Shown piece after piece: positions 22,952 through 30,934 of a stretch of DNA of 38,278 nt (position 1 is its first letter; each line of letters begins with the position of its first letter). The notes beneath the pieces are model-generated. The model searched no databases and had not been told where the DNA came from. It was given only the letters and a program-made list of their open reading frames with translations. The DNA is from Chloroflexota bacterium (lineage in GTDB: Bacteria; Chloroflexota; Dehalococcoidia; FW602-bin16): contig SCTZ01000158.1 of NCBI GenBank assembly GCA_004297765.1, forward strand, positions 1-38,278, read 5' to 3'. Made by a program: the position numbers and the translations under genes.

Positions 22952-22960
22952 AGTATATCA
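22952..22960 (-). promoter_or_regulatory. Extended -10 promoter for the PepSY fusion gene
   Basis: On the minus strand TGATATACT (22960-22952) is an extended -10 element (TGn plus TATACT). The -35 region is poor. Transcription would start near 22945, about 27 bases before the ATG at 22918. The rest of the gap up to 23094 shows nothing recognisable. Confidence 0.4.
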
Positions 22961-23094
22961 CTGGTGGCTGCTTCCCATCTCATCTCCATTCGAAAAGATA
23001 CATTGGCTTGCCAGGCTGGACCAAGACGGACGGAGCTGCCGGCAACGAACGCCGATGTTCCTCCCCTGGACTCCGCTACGCTGACATGCCACTC

Positions 23095-23790
23095 TCAGCG
23101 CATCAATTCACGCTCCTGAACGAAGGGTCCGTGCCAGACGTGGTACCAGACCTGACCGCTGTAGCCGTTCACCGAGAGCATCCCCTCGATCCCATCCTGA
23201 CGCAGGGTGTGCATCGTATAGTAGCCATAGAAGCGATCAGGCTGCGCCACGTCCAATGGTAGTCCTTGTGTCTTCAGGTATTGCCTGGCTAGCTCCTGGG
23301 CCCGTTCGGGCCCGATGGACATCTCCGCCGATTGTCCCTGGGCGGATCGTCGCCAGCCCATCATGCCTCCCATCATTCCATACCTGGTGTTCCACAGCAT
23401 GTTGGGCCCCATCTCCGGGAAGACGGCGGCCGTGTACTTGTCGATGAGCAGCTCGAAGGCACGCACACCCGTGTCTCGTTCTAACGCCTGGACGTAGTAG
23501 TTGCCCCCGAACTCCATCACCTCGGCCAAGGCCAGATTCGGATTGCCCAGGCTAGCGATGTAGTTCTGGGCAACCGTGCTGGCCCGCTCGATGTCGATGG
23601 GCTGGGCGTCGGCCGCTACCGGCCCGCCCATCATCCCTGCCATGGCCGGCATCCCCATCATGCCCCACGGGCCGGGACCCCATCCGTTAGGTCCCAACGA
23701 TGCTCCGATCGCGGGAACGACCGTGAGGAGCCCAATGATCCCCACAACGAGAGCCGCGATACCGCCGACGAGCCCACGTCTTCCACGCAT
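23095..23790 (-). CDS. Met/Gly-rich PepSY-domain exported protein, 231 aa
   Basis: It has an N-terminal signal anchor (GIAALVVGIIGLLTVVPAIG), then a Met-, Gly- and Trp-rich stretch (GPWGMMGMPAMAGMMGGPVA), and two PepSY-like repeats: ERASTVAQNYIASLGNPNLA (residues about 68-130) and GPERAQELARQYLKTQGLPL (about 158-225), with YGMMGGMMGWRR between them. The Met clusters resemble soft-metal (copper) binding segments of periplasmic proteins. It follows the SHOCT gene after 11 bases and is probably in its operon. A role in periplasmic metal handling is an inference from composition. Confidence 0.72.
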   Translation of the reverse strand: MRGRRGLVGGIAALVVGIIGLLTVVPAIGASLGPNGWGPGPWGMMGMPAMAGMMGGPVAADAQPIDIERASTVAQNYIASLGNPNLALAEVMEFGGNYYVQALERDTGVRAFELLIDKYTAAVFPEMGPNMLWNTRYGMMGGMMGWRRSAQGQSAEMSIGPERAQELARQYLKTQGLPLDVAQPDRFYGYYTMHTLRQDGIEGMLSVNGYSGQVWYHVWHGPFVQERELMR

Positions 23791-23801
23791 GGCCGCACCC
23801 C

Positions 23802-24173
23802 CTATCTCGCATCGAGGTCACGGCGCATCTGGTCGTACTGCTCCCGCGTGATCTCGCCCCTGGCGTAGCGTTCCCGCAAGATGTCCAGAGCGCTGGTACC
23901 GGAGGCGCCGGGTCCCGCCGCTGCGGGCCGTACCTGCTGGATTAGCCAGACGACAAGCCACACGATCCCACCGATGATGAGGACCCAGAAAAGCAGCATC
24001 AGAATGCCCATGAGGACCCCCCACCAGCCGAGGCTGTACCCCCCAAAGCCGTACCCTGTCCCGCCCCAACCCATCATGCCACCGAATCCCATCATGCCTC
24101 CGCCCAGTACACCGAGCAGCAGTATGACCAACACTATGGCCCCAACGATGATCGCAACGTCCCTTCCCTGCAT
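23802..24173 (-). CDS. SHOCT-domain membrane protein, 123 aa
   Basis: The ATG at 24173 lies seven bases after GGAGGT; the longer TTG start at 24188 would sit on that site. The protein has an N-terminal TM (VAIIVGAIVLVILLLGVLGG), a Met/Gly-rich stretch (MMGFGGMMGWGG), a second long hydrophobic segment (GVLMGILMLLFWVLIIGGIV) and a C-terminal SHOCT motif (ALDILRERYARGEITREQYD). SHOCT modules are short oligomerisation helices on membrane proteins of unknown role. It heads the minus-strand pair with the PepSY gene and diverges from the zinc-finger/PPIase unit. Confidence 0.8.
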   Translation of the reverse strand: MQGRDVAIIVGAIVLVILLLGVLGGGMMGFGGMMGWGGTGYGFGGYSLGWWGVLMGILMLLFWVLIIGGIVWLVVWLIQQVRPAAAGPGASGTSALDILRERYARGEITREQYDQMRRDLDAR

Positions 24174-24226
24174 GGCTGCTACCTCCAATGCTTGTGCATT
24201 GCATCCGTAGACGCATCAAACTGGCC

Positions 24227-24250
24227 GGCACAGTGTGTGCCAACTGTGCC
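24227..24250. promoter_or_regulatory. Overlapping dyads between divergent units
   Basis: GGCACAGT (24227-24234) and ACTGTGCC (24243-24250) form a perfect 8-bp inverted repeat. The left arm can alternatively pair as GGCACA / TGTGCC (24227-24241). The dyads lie between the SHOCT gene and the 11-bp repeat array, so they could be an operator for the minus-strand pair, or a leader hairpin of it. Confidence 0.45.
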
Positions 24251-24270
24251 GCCTGAATGGTGAAGCCTAT

Positions 24271-24326
24271 CTTTCAGTCTCCTATCAGTGCCTTTTCAGG
24301 TGACATTCAGCTTGAAGCACTACCAT
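24271..24326 (+). promoter_or_regulatory. Four 11-bp operator repeats plus -10 box upstream of the zinc-finger/PPIase unit
   Basis: Repeats of 11-bp period start at 24271 (CTTTCAG), 24282 (CTATCAG), 24293 (TTTTCAG) and 24304 (CATTCAG). TACCAT (24321-24326) lies ten bases after the last heptamer, as in the two other arrays. This is the most regular copy: all four heptamers end TCAG. The transcript would start near 24333 and reach the ATG at 24418. Confidence 0.75.
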
Positions 24327-24417
24327 GATAGGAAGTAACGGAGACGTCATTCCTGGGCGTACAAGCCAGCCGGCACTGGACTAGGCAGGGACGCCTGGTA
24401 AGAGGGGCGATTAGTCA

Positions 24418-24687
24418 ATGACCATATCAGATCAGGCCAAGACTCGACGAGTTGAACTAATCCTCCCTGCACGAGCGCAGGCAATGGGGCTTAGAACCGC
24501 GACGGACGCCAAGATCGCGTTCATTCGTCAGTCCTCCCTCTGGTGGCATGGAACGCTCTACTATTGCCCTTTGTGTGATCAGGAGTTCCAGGGTGCCGAC
24601 CTGGCGGCACGGCATCTTGTCGCTCGGCAGCATCCTGTGCTCAGGTGGGAACTTGCAGTCTTGCCCAACGTGGAGGCACGTAGTTAG
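24418..24687 (+). CDS. Small C2H2 zinc-finger protein, 89 aa
   Basis: The 89-residue product contains CPLCDQEFQGADLAARHLVA at about residues 50-69, continuing RQH. This is C-x2-C-x12-H-x5-H with hydrophobic residues at finger-core positions, essentially a classical eukaryotic-type C2H2 finger. The N-terminal half is basic (QAKTRRVELILPARAQAMGL). It is first in the unit controlled by the 11-bp array and lies two bases before the PPIase gene. Bacterial Ros-type fingers have a different spacing, so this is not a Ros homologue by pattern. DNA or RNA binding is possible but not shown. Confidence 0.7.
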   Translation: MTISDQAKTRRVELILPARAQAMGLRTATDAKIAFIRQSSLWWHGTLYYCPLCDQEFQGADLAARHLVARQHPVLRWELAVLPNVEARS

Positions 24688-24689
24688 CG

Positions 24690-26846
24690 GTGCACAGAGC
24701 ACTCAAACAGGCATTTGAGGATTTCAAGGCTGCGTTGGGAAGCGACCGATATGGCAAGGAGACGGTCAATTCCAGCCCGGCTCAGGCGGAGCCGTCACCG
24801 GCCGTAGTCCAGGGCCATCCTCACGAACCGATCTCACCACCTGAGGGTAGGTCGCCGGATCCGTCCTTCTCCGGCGACCTGCCCCCTATCCTGGCGCCAG
24901 AGCCGCCTGGGACTTCCACGGCCCCCGAGCCCACGGCGGACACGAACGGGGGTCTGAGGCTCGCCAGAGACTTTGTCAGCAGGCACGGCCCCGTTATCCT
25001 GATCGCGATAGTCGGGGCTGGAATCCTCGTCTGGGCGAACCTTGGAGGTTGGCTCGCACCAGAGCCATCAGACAGAGATGTCGTCGCTACCTACTCCGAT
25101 GGCATGGTGACAAAGGAAGATCTGCTGGGAAGACTGGAATCCCACACGGAGGCGGAGCGCAGGACATTAGCCACTCCAGAGGGCCTGCGGCACCTCGTCC
25201 AGGACATTGCAGTCCACCAGGTCGCGGAGCGCTGGGCAAAGGAGCGTGGACTGGACGACAAGAACAGTGTCCAACACGCCATGAAGCACGTGGCCGAGGA
25301 TATCAACCTCCACGACATTGGGACCCAGGTCCACGAGGGTCAGATTCGGGTCGACGAGGGAGAGATACAGACGTACTACGAGGAGAACCGCGAGCGCCTG
25401 GGCAATCAGCCTCTGCCGGAAGTCCGCGACATGATCCGTGAGACGCTGCACGCCAGCAAAGAAGAGGAGTACATCGACGCGTATCTGCGCGACCTGCGGG
25501 CCAGGGCCAGCGTGACCGTCAACTATCAGCTTTTAGCCGTGCCAGAGCCGACGGAAGAGGAACTCTGGGCCTATTATGTCTCACACCAGGCCGATTTCCG
25601 CGAGCCGGAGCGCGTGCGTGTTCAGGAGATGCGCTTCGAAGCAACTTCCCGGGACAAAGACCGTGAGTCCCGGGACAAGGCGGAAAAAGCCCTGGCCCGC
25701 GTGCAGGCCGGAGAGGATTTTGCCCAGGTGGCCCGTGAGCTCGCAACCAACGTGGGCGCGACCCGCGCGGAGGACGGCGACGAGGTCGTGCGGGGCTCCC
25801 GCGGGCAGGAGTTCGACGAGAAGGTCTTCAGCCTGAGAGAGGGCGACGTGAGCCCGGTCCTCAAGGATGGCGACGCATATGGATTGGTGAAGGTGGTGGA
25901 GAAGCGGCGAGAGCGAACACGCGAGCTCGACGAGGTCCGTGCGGAGATCCGTCGGACACTTGAAGCCGAGGCGGAGACCAGGCTTTTCGGGGAGAACAAG
26001 GAAAAGACGCTCTTCACCATCCGAAGCCGGCGCTTCACGCTGGGAGAATTCCTGGAAGAGTACCAGCACTTCGCGCCCGACGTGCAAGCGCGCTATCAGA
26101 GTCTCGATGCCAAGAAGGCGCTCGTCGATCAGCTTATCGACCGACTTCTGGTTATCGACGTAGGCTCCAGCCAACTGCTTGATGTGAAGAACAAAAAAGA
26201 GATCGAGGAGGCGCGGCGACACCTGCTGGCGCAGTACCTCCACGAGGAAGAGATGCAAGACAAGCTGGAGGTCAGTGACGACGAGGTCAAGCAGTACTAC
26301 CAGCAGCATCGCACGCACTATGTCGAGCCATCCAAGGTGAAGATCAGTTACATCCGCGTGGGGATGGGCGGAACAGAGGACAGCCGCAAACGCGCCAAGG
26401 AACGCATCGAAGAGGCGGCGAAGAGGTTGCAGGCGTCTAAGGATCGCCCTGAAGCCTTTGGAGAGGTGGCTAAGGAGTTCTCCGAGGACTCGAAGTCAGC
26501 CGCCATCGGAGGCAATCTGGACTCCTGGCTCGCCCGTAACAACGACGACCTGAGCCATGCTCTGGCCCACGACTTCACCGAGGCGGTCTTCCGCCTCAAA
26601 GTGGGGGAGACGAGTCGGGTCATCAGCATGGGCGATAGCTACTACATTGTGCGGGTGCGAGAAAAACAGGACGAGAAGCCTCTGACGTTGGAGCAGGTCA
26701 GTGCCACGGTGCGACAGGACATCCAGGACGAGAAACATCTGCGTGCTCTGCAGGATCTGGAAGCCGAGTTCGCCCGGCGCACGCGGTTGGTGGTGTATGA
26801 CGGCCGCCTGCGGGCGCTGGCAGAAGAGATAAGGGCGGCCAAATAG
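24690..26846 (+). CDS. SurA/PpiC-like peptidyl-prolyl isomerase with two parvulin regions
   Basis: It starts with GTG at 24690, two bases after the zinc-finger stop. The 718-residue protein has a Pro-rich cytoplasmic N-terminus, one TM at about residues 92-114 (PVILIAIVGAGILVWANLGG), a SurA-like helical chaperone region, a first parvulin-like domain (about 296-400; AGEDFAQVARELATNVGA), a helical linker, and a second parvulin domain (about 545-680; KEFSEDSKSAAIGGNLDSWL and FRLKVGETSRVI). It probably assists folding of exported proteins at the outer face of the membrane. The downstream SPFH genes continue the envelope-proteostasis theme. Confidence 0.87.
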   Translation: MHRALKQAFEDFKAALGSDRYGKETVNSSPAQAEPSPAVVQGHPHEPISPPEGRSPDPSFSGDLPPILAPEPPGTSTAPEPTADTNGGLRLARDFVSRHGPVILIAIVGAGILVWANLGGWLAPEPSDRDVVATYSDGMVTKEDLLGRLESHTEAERRTLATPEGLRHLVQDIAVHQVAERWAKERGLDDKNSVQHAMKHVAEDINLHDIGTQVHEGQIRVDEGEIQTYYEENRERLGNQPLPEVRDMIRETLHASKEEEYIDAYLRDLRARASVTVNYQLLAVPEPTEEELWAYYVSHQADFREPERVRVQEMRFEATSRDKDRESRDKAEKALARVQAGEDFAQVARELATNVGATRAEDGDEVVRGSRGQEFDEKVFSLREGDVSPVLKDGDAYGLVKVVEKRRERTRELDEVRAEIRRTLEAEAETRLFGENKEKTLFTIRSRRFTLGEFLEEYQHFAPDVQARYQSLDAKKALVDQLIDRLLVIDVGSSQLLDVKNKKEIEEARRHLLAQYLHEEEMQDKLEVSDDEVKQYYQQHRTHYVEPSKVKISYIRVGMGGTEDSRKRAKERIEEAAKRLQASKDRPEAFGEVAKEFSEDSKSAAIGGNLDSWLARNNDDLSHALAHDFTEAVFRLKVGETSRVISMGDSYYIVRVREKQDEKPLTLEQVSATVRQDIQDEKHLRALQDLEAEFARRTRLVVYDGRLRALAEEIRAAK

Positions 26847-26922
26847 GCGTTGAGTGGCGCCCCGATCAGTCATCCCGTTGAAGCTGTACGTCGGCGAGCT
26901 AGTGTGGTCACAAGGAGGTATT

Positions 26923-28533
26923 GTGGGAAGGAAGGAGAACACCCTCGTCATTGCGATGGGCGCGAACGTGCTCCTCATCGGTATGAAGCTCCTGTTGGCC
27001 CGTCTCTCTGGCAGCATGGCTCTCACCGCCGATGCCTGGCACTCCGTCGCCGACCTCTTCGTGACAGGCGCCGTTCTGGTGGGGCTATTTCTTGCCCGCC
27101 TGGAGCGACAGAAGCAAGGGCAGCCAGGACGGGCCGAGCATGCCGCCGCCCTCTTCGTAGCCATCTTCATCTTCTACATGGCCTATCGCGTCTTCACCGA
27201 AACAGTTGGCGGCCATGGGCACGAGCTGAGCAACGTTTTCGTCGTGGCGCTCGCCTCGCTAATCACCATTGCCATCAGCTACTTCATGGGGCGTTTCAAG
27301 CTCTACGTTGGCCAGCAGACCAGCTCGCCGGCCCTGCTCGCCGATGGCTACCACTCGATGATGCACATGTGGAGCTCCGTGGTGGTCGTGGCCGGACTGT
27401 TCGGTTACCTGATCGGCTTTCGGACCCTCGATCGTGTAGCCGCAGTGATCGTGGCCCTATTCATCGCCTATACCGGCTACCATATCCTTTCGGATGCGAC
27501 GAAAGGGCTGACCACGTCGGCTGAGTCCCAGGACGGTCCTCCGGGTGCCCACCGCCACGGACTGTTGGGCAACGCCTGGAAGCCATCCCCTTCAATACTA
27601 CGCCCCTTCGTCGTGGTGGTAGTGGCGCTATACCTGCTCTCGGGATTGTACTACGTCCAGCCTGGCGAGGTCGGTATTGTGCGCCGTTTTGGGCAGTGGG
27701 ATCGCCAGCAAGCATTGCCCGGTCTGCACTACCGTCTGCCCTGGCCCTTCGAGAGCACCGCGAACGTGGCCGTGGCCCAGGTGCGGCGCTTCGCCACTCC
27801 ACCGATGGAGATTCTCACGGGCGACGAGAACCTCGTAACGGCAAGCCTGGCCGTGCAATACGATATCTCCAGCGCCTCTGACTACCTTTTCAACGTGAGC
27901 GACCCGGACAAGCTCCTGGCCCCGGCCGCTAGCTCTTCTCTGCGTCAGACCGTTGGCGAGAAGGAGATCGACTACCTGCTGACCACGGGGCGGAAAGAGA
28001 CCGAGGATCACGCATCCAAAAGACTTCAGTCCATTTTGGACGATCAGAAGGCCGGCATTCGCGTGCAAGGTGTCCAGCTCGTGAGCATAGTGCCCCCAAG
28101 AGAGGTCGCCGATGCCTTCGTGGATGTGGCCAGCGCGCGCGAAGACAAGAACACCTTCGTCAACGAGGCCCTCTCCTACCGGAATGAGGTTGTGCCCAGG
28201 GCACGGGGCGAGGCGGAGAGAATGGTGCGAGAGTCCGAAGCATACCGGGCGGAGAAGATTAATACGGCCCTGGGCGACGCACAGCGTTTCCGTGACAAAG
28301 TTGTGGAGTACGCCAAGGCCAAGGAAGTCACTACAACGCGTCTGTACCTCGAAGCCGTCGAGAAGGTTCTGCCAAAGGTCAAGAAGTTCATCGTCAGCCC
28401 GGAGATCAAGCAGGACAATCTGGACCTATGGTTCGTGGGCGAGGGGACTACGGCACCGCAGGTGCCGCAGTCACGTCCATCGGCGAGCCCGCCGCCGTCC
28501 CCATCGCCTGCGCCGAGTACCGGGTCGCGCTAG
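26923..28533 (+). CDS. CDF metal-transporter domain fused to an HflK-type SPFH domain, 536 aa
   Basis: The GTG at 26923 follows AAGGAGG. Residues about 1-185 are a cation diffusion facilitator (CDF) membrane domain: SGSMALTADAWHSVADLF carries the HxxxD metal site of TM2, and SPALLADGYHSMMHMWSS is the matching TM5 site with its Asp changed to His (HSMMH). After a short His-containing linker, a TM (PFVVVVVALYLLSGLYYV) leads into a complete HflK SPFH domain (QPGEVGIVRRFGQW, then LPGLHYRLPWPFE, VQYDISSASDYLFNVSDP) with the coiled-coil region and a Pro/Ser-rich tail. HflK with HflC encloses FtsH in large membrane cages. The fusion would put a metal-transport-like domain in that scaffold. The frame is continuous, with no sign of an assembly join. 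Confidence 0.9.
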   Translation: MGRKENTLVIAMGANVLLIGMKLLLARLSGSMALTADAWHSVADLFVTGAVLVGLFLARLERQKQGQPGRAEHAAALFVAIFIFYMAYRVFTETVGGHGHELSNVFVVALASLITIAISYFMGRFKLYVGQQTSSPALLADGYHSMMHMWSSVVVVAGLFGYLIGFRTLDRVAAVIVALFIAYTGYHILSDATKGLTTSAESQDGPPGAHRHGLLGNAWKPSPSILRPFVVVVVALYLLSGLYYVQPGEVGIVRRFGQWDRQQALPGLHYRLPWPFESTANVAVAQVRRFATPPMEILTGDENLVTASLAVQYDISSASDYLFNVSDPDKLLAPAASSSLRQTVGEKEIDYLLTTGRKETEDHASKRLQSILDDQKAGIRVQGVQLVSIVPPREVADAFVDVASAREDKNTFVNEALSYRNEVVPRARGEAERMVRESEAYRAEKINTALGDAQRFRDKVVEYAKAKEVTTTRLYLEAVEKVLPKVKKFIVSPEIKQDNLDLWFVGEGTTAPQVPQSRPSASPPPSPSPAPSTGSR

Positions 28534-28570
28534 TGCGGTGTTAGCGATGTACGAATTGGCGTCACTCGGC

Positions 28571-28656
28571 TGTCATTCTGAGCCGCAGCGAAGAATCTCC
28601 CCCGGGCGCCTCGATAAGAGCCACGAGGAGATCCTTCGCTGCGGCTCAGGATGACA
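28571..28656. repeat. Imperfect 29-bp terminal-inverted-repeat element, 86 bp
   Basis: A 29-bp arm starting TGTCATTCTGAGCCGCAGCG (28571-28599) is repeated in inverse orientation at 28628-28656 with two mismatches, around a 28-base centre. This is a MITE-like palindrome. It lies between the fused HflK gene and hflC and splits the SPFH cluster. The shorter motif ATTCTGAGCCGC also occurs near 9402, possibly a fragment. The rest of the gap 28534-28745 shows no gene. Confidence 0.7.
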
Positions 28657-28745
28657 CTCAAGGGACTGCCTGTGGGGACGCCCACGTGTCGATTCATCGG
28701 TCACAGAGCGCTAGCCTGTCATAGAGATGGAGGTAAGCAGAAGCG

Positions 28746-29735
28746 ATGAGATCCAAAACCATGCTGATCCTGGCCGCGGTCGCGCTCCTGTTCGTGGTTG
28801 GGAACCTGGTCTTCTTCTCCGTAGATGAGACGCAATACGCTGTGGTCACGCAGTTCGGCGAGCCGATCCGGGCGATCACCCGGCCAGGATTGCAGTGGAA
28901 ATGGCCGGAGCCGATTCAGAGTGTCGTGTTCTACGACAACCGGGTGATGGTGCTTGCCCCGGACAAGGCCGAGTATCTGACCAGCGACAAGAAGAATATC
29001 CTGGTGGAGAACTACGTGGTCTGGCGCATCGCCGACCCGGTCCAGTACCTGAAGAGCTTGCAAGAGCGTGGTCGAGCTGAGACGCGGCTCACCGACATCG
29101 TGTCGTCTGAACTGGGAACCGCTCTGGGCAAGCAAGAGTTGGCCTCCCTTGTCACGACCGAGCAGAGGGCAATGCAACTACCCGTCGTGTTGGACGAGGT
29201 GACCCGCCAAAGCGGCGTACAAGCTGAGAAGTATGGTCTTGAACTGGTAGACGTGCGTGCTAAGCTGCTGAATTTCCCCGAGAAGAACCGCCTGTCCGTC
29301 TTCAGCCGTATGAAGAGCGAGCGCGAGGCCATCGCCCGCAAGTATCGGTCTGAGGGGGGCGAGGAGGCGGCCAAGATCCGCGCGGACGCCGAGCGCGAGC
29401 AGCGTGTGATCGTCTCCGAGGCTTACGCCAAGGCGGAGAAGCTGCGCGGCGAGGGCGATGCTGAAGCCATCCGCATCTACGCCGAGGCCTACGGCAAGGA
29501 TCCAGAGTTCTACAAATTCCTGCGTACCCTGGAGTCCTACGGCAAGTTCATCGACGACAAGACCACGGTCGTTCTTCCATCGAACTCGGAGCTCCTGAAG
29601 TACCTCAACCAGGTGCAGAACCGCCCGCCAGGACAGTCCGCGAGCCAGCCGGGAAGATCAGATAGTAACGCGACCAGCGCCGGCTTGATAAGCGCGACGG
29701 ACGACGCCGCGGCTGCCACGGATGGGAGGCGGTAA
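28746..29735 (+). CDS. hflC: HflC, SPFH-family modulator of FtsH
   Basis: The 329-residue protein has an N-terminal TM (MLILAAVALLFVVGNLVFFS), the SPFH domain beginning VDETQYAVVTQFGEPIRAIT with GLQWKWPEPIQSVVFYDNR, and the HflC-typical C-terminal coiled coil (SEREAIARKYRSEGGEEAAK and ADAEREQRVIVSEAYAKAEK), then AYGKDPEFYKFLRTLESYGK, the HflC end signature. HflC pairs with HflK around FtsH. It is followed after two bases by a conventional hflK, so the locus has two HflK-type partners for one HflC. Confidence 0.93.
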   Translation: MRSKTMLILAAVALLFVVGNLVFFSVDETQYAVVTQFGEPIRAITRPGLQWKWPEPIQSVVFYDNRVMVLAPDKAEYLTSDKKNILVENYVVWRIADPVQYLKSLQERGRAETRLTDIVSSELGTALGKQELASLVTTEQRAMQLPVVLDEVTRQSGVQAEKYGLELVDVRAKLLNFPEKNRLSVFSRMKSEREAIARKYRSEGGEEAAKIRADAEREQRVIVSEAYAKAEKLRGEGDAEAIRIYAEAYGKDPEFYKFLRTLESYGKFIDDKTTVVLPSNSELLKYLNQVQNRPPGQSASQPGRSDSNATSAGLISATDDAAAATDGRR

Positions 29736-29737
29736 GT

Positions 29738-30877
29738 ATGGAGGAGGACCTGACAACCTCGTCTGCACCAGTGGTTGTTGAGGGCATTGCAGAACCAGGC
29801 AGTGGAACAGGGCGGGAAACGCCTGGACCATCGCTGGCGTGGCGGGTGGGAGCAGCGGTAGCTGCCTTACGTGCTGCCATGAGGGGCGCACTAGGCGACA
29901 GCGGAACGACAATCGGCGCGGACCTGCGCGGCGCGTTCGGTCACATCCTGGCCGCTCGGCATCTCGGGTTAATGGTCCTGGGCGGGCTCGCTGTTGCCTA
30001 CGTACTCTCCGGTGTCTACGTGGTCAATCCGGGAGAAGAGGCCGTGGTTCGCCGCTTCGGGCGGGTGTTGGATCGGCGCGTGGCCGAGGGGCTGCGCTAT
30101 CGGCTTCCCTGGCCCATAGAGCAGGCCGACAAAGTCAACGTCGCCCAAATTCGGCGGGAAGGTATTGGGGTGACCATTCCCGACCACCCCACGAGCGTTC
30201 ACCCGCCCGAGGAAGTGCAGGTGCTCACGGGCGACGAGAACATCGTCAACGTCAAAGTCATCGTTCAATACCGCGTGAAGGACCCGGCCGACTACCTCTT
30301 CAAGGTGGCGTATGGCCCCGATCCGCTCATCCGCAACGCCGTCAAAGACGCCCTCGTCAGCCTCGGGGGAGCAACGGACGTCGACGACCTGCTCACCACC
30401 GGCCGACCTGAGTGGCAGCAGGCGCTCCAGTCGCAGGCACAGAGGACACTGGATCGGTACAACAGCGGCTTACAGTTCGTGAACATCAGCCTCCAGGAGG
30501 TCTACCCACCCAAGGAGGCGTCCGATGCCTTCCGCGACGTGGCCAGCGCCCGAGAGGACCGGGCCAAGGCGATCAACGACGCGCAGGGCTACCGCAACAG
30601 TGTCGTGCCCGAGGCCCGGGGCAAAGCGCAGCGTGCTATCAGCGAGGGGGAAGGATACAAGGCGGACGTCATCAACCGAGCCAAGGGTGAGGCCACGCGG
30701 TTCGACGATACTCTTGCGGAGTACGTGCGCAGCCTGGAGAGCTCGTCGGATGACGTAACTCGGTACCGGCTGTACGTCGAGTCCATGGAGAAGATCCTGT
30801 CCAAGGTGAAGAAGTACGTGGTCGACCCCGGTGAGAATGGCGAGAAGGTAAACGTGCGCATCCTGGAGCAACGATGA
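29738..30877 (+). CDS. hflK: HflK, SPFH-family modulator of FtsH (second copy, no CDF domain)
   Basis: The ATG at 29738 lies eight bases after GGAGG and two bases after the hflC stop. The 379-residue protein has an Ala/Gly-rich N-terminal extension of about 70 residues, a TM (LGLMVLGGLAVAYVLSGVYV), the SPFH domain (NPGEEAVVRRFGRVLDRRVA, LTGDENIVNVKVIVQYRVKD) and the HflK coiled coil (ASAREDRAKAINDAQGYRNS). It is a close paralogue of the SPFH half of the gene at 26923-28533, for example both share VASAREDRAK/N-type segments. Duplication within the cluster is likely. Confidence 0.93.
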   Translation: MEEDLTTSSAPVVVEGIAEPGSGTGRETPGPSLAWRVGAAVAALRAAMRGALGDSGTTIGADLRGAFGHILAARHLGLMVLGGLAVAYVLSGVYVVNPGEEAVVRRFGRVLDRRVAEGLRYRLPWPIEQADKVNVAQIRREGIGVTIPDHPTSVHPPEEVQVLTGDENIVNVKVIVQYRVKDPADYLFKVAYGPDPLIRNAVKDALVSLGGATDVDDLLTTGRPEWQQALQSQAQRTLDRYNSGLQFVNISLQEVYPPKEASDAFRDVASAREDRAKAINDAQGYRNSVVPEARGKAQRAISEGEGYKADVINRAKGEATRFDDTLAEYVRSLESSSDDVTRYRLYVESMEKILSKVKKYVVDPGENGEKVNVRILEQR

Positions 30878-30934
30878 GGCTGGGGCAAGCTAGAATCCAA
30901 TCCCCAACAAACAATAGATTGGTGAGGTAGGATA

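Noticed and set aside
25581..26318. Minus-strand frame of 245 codons opposite the PPIase gene
   Set aside because: It is a shadow of the parvulin-domain gene, with no ribosome binding site and no recognisable fold.
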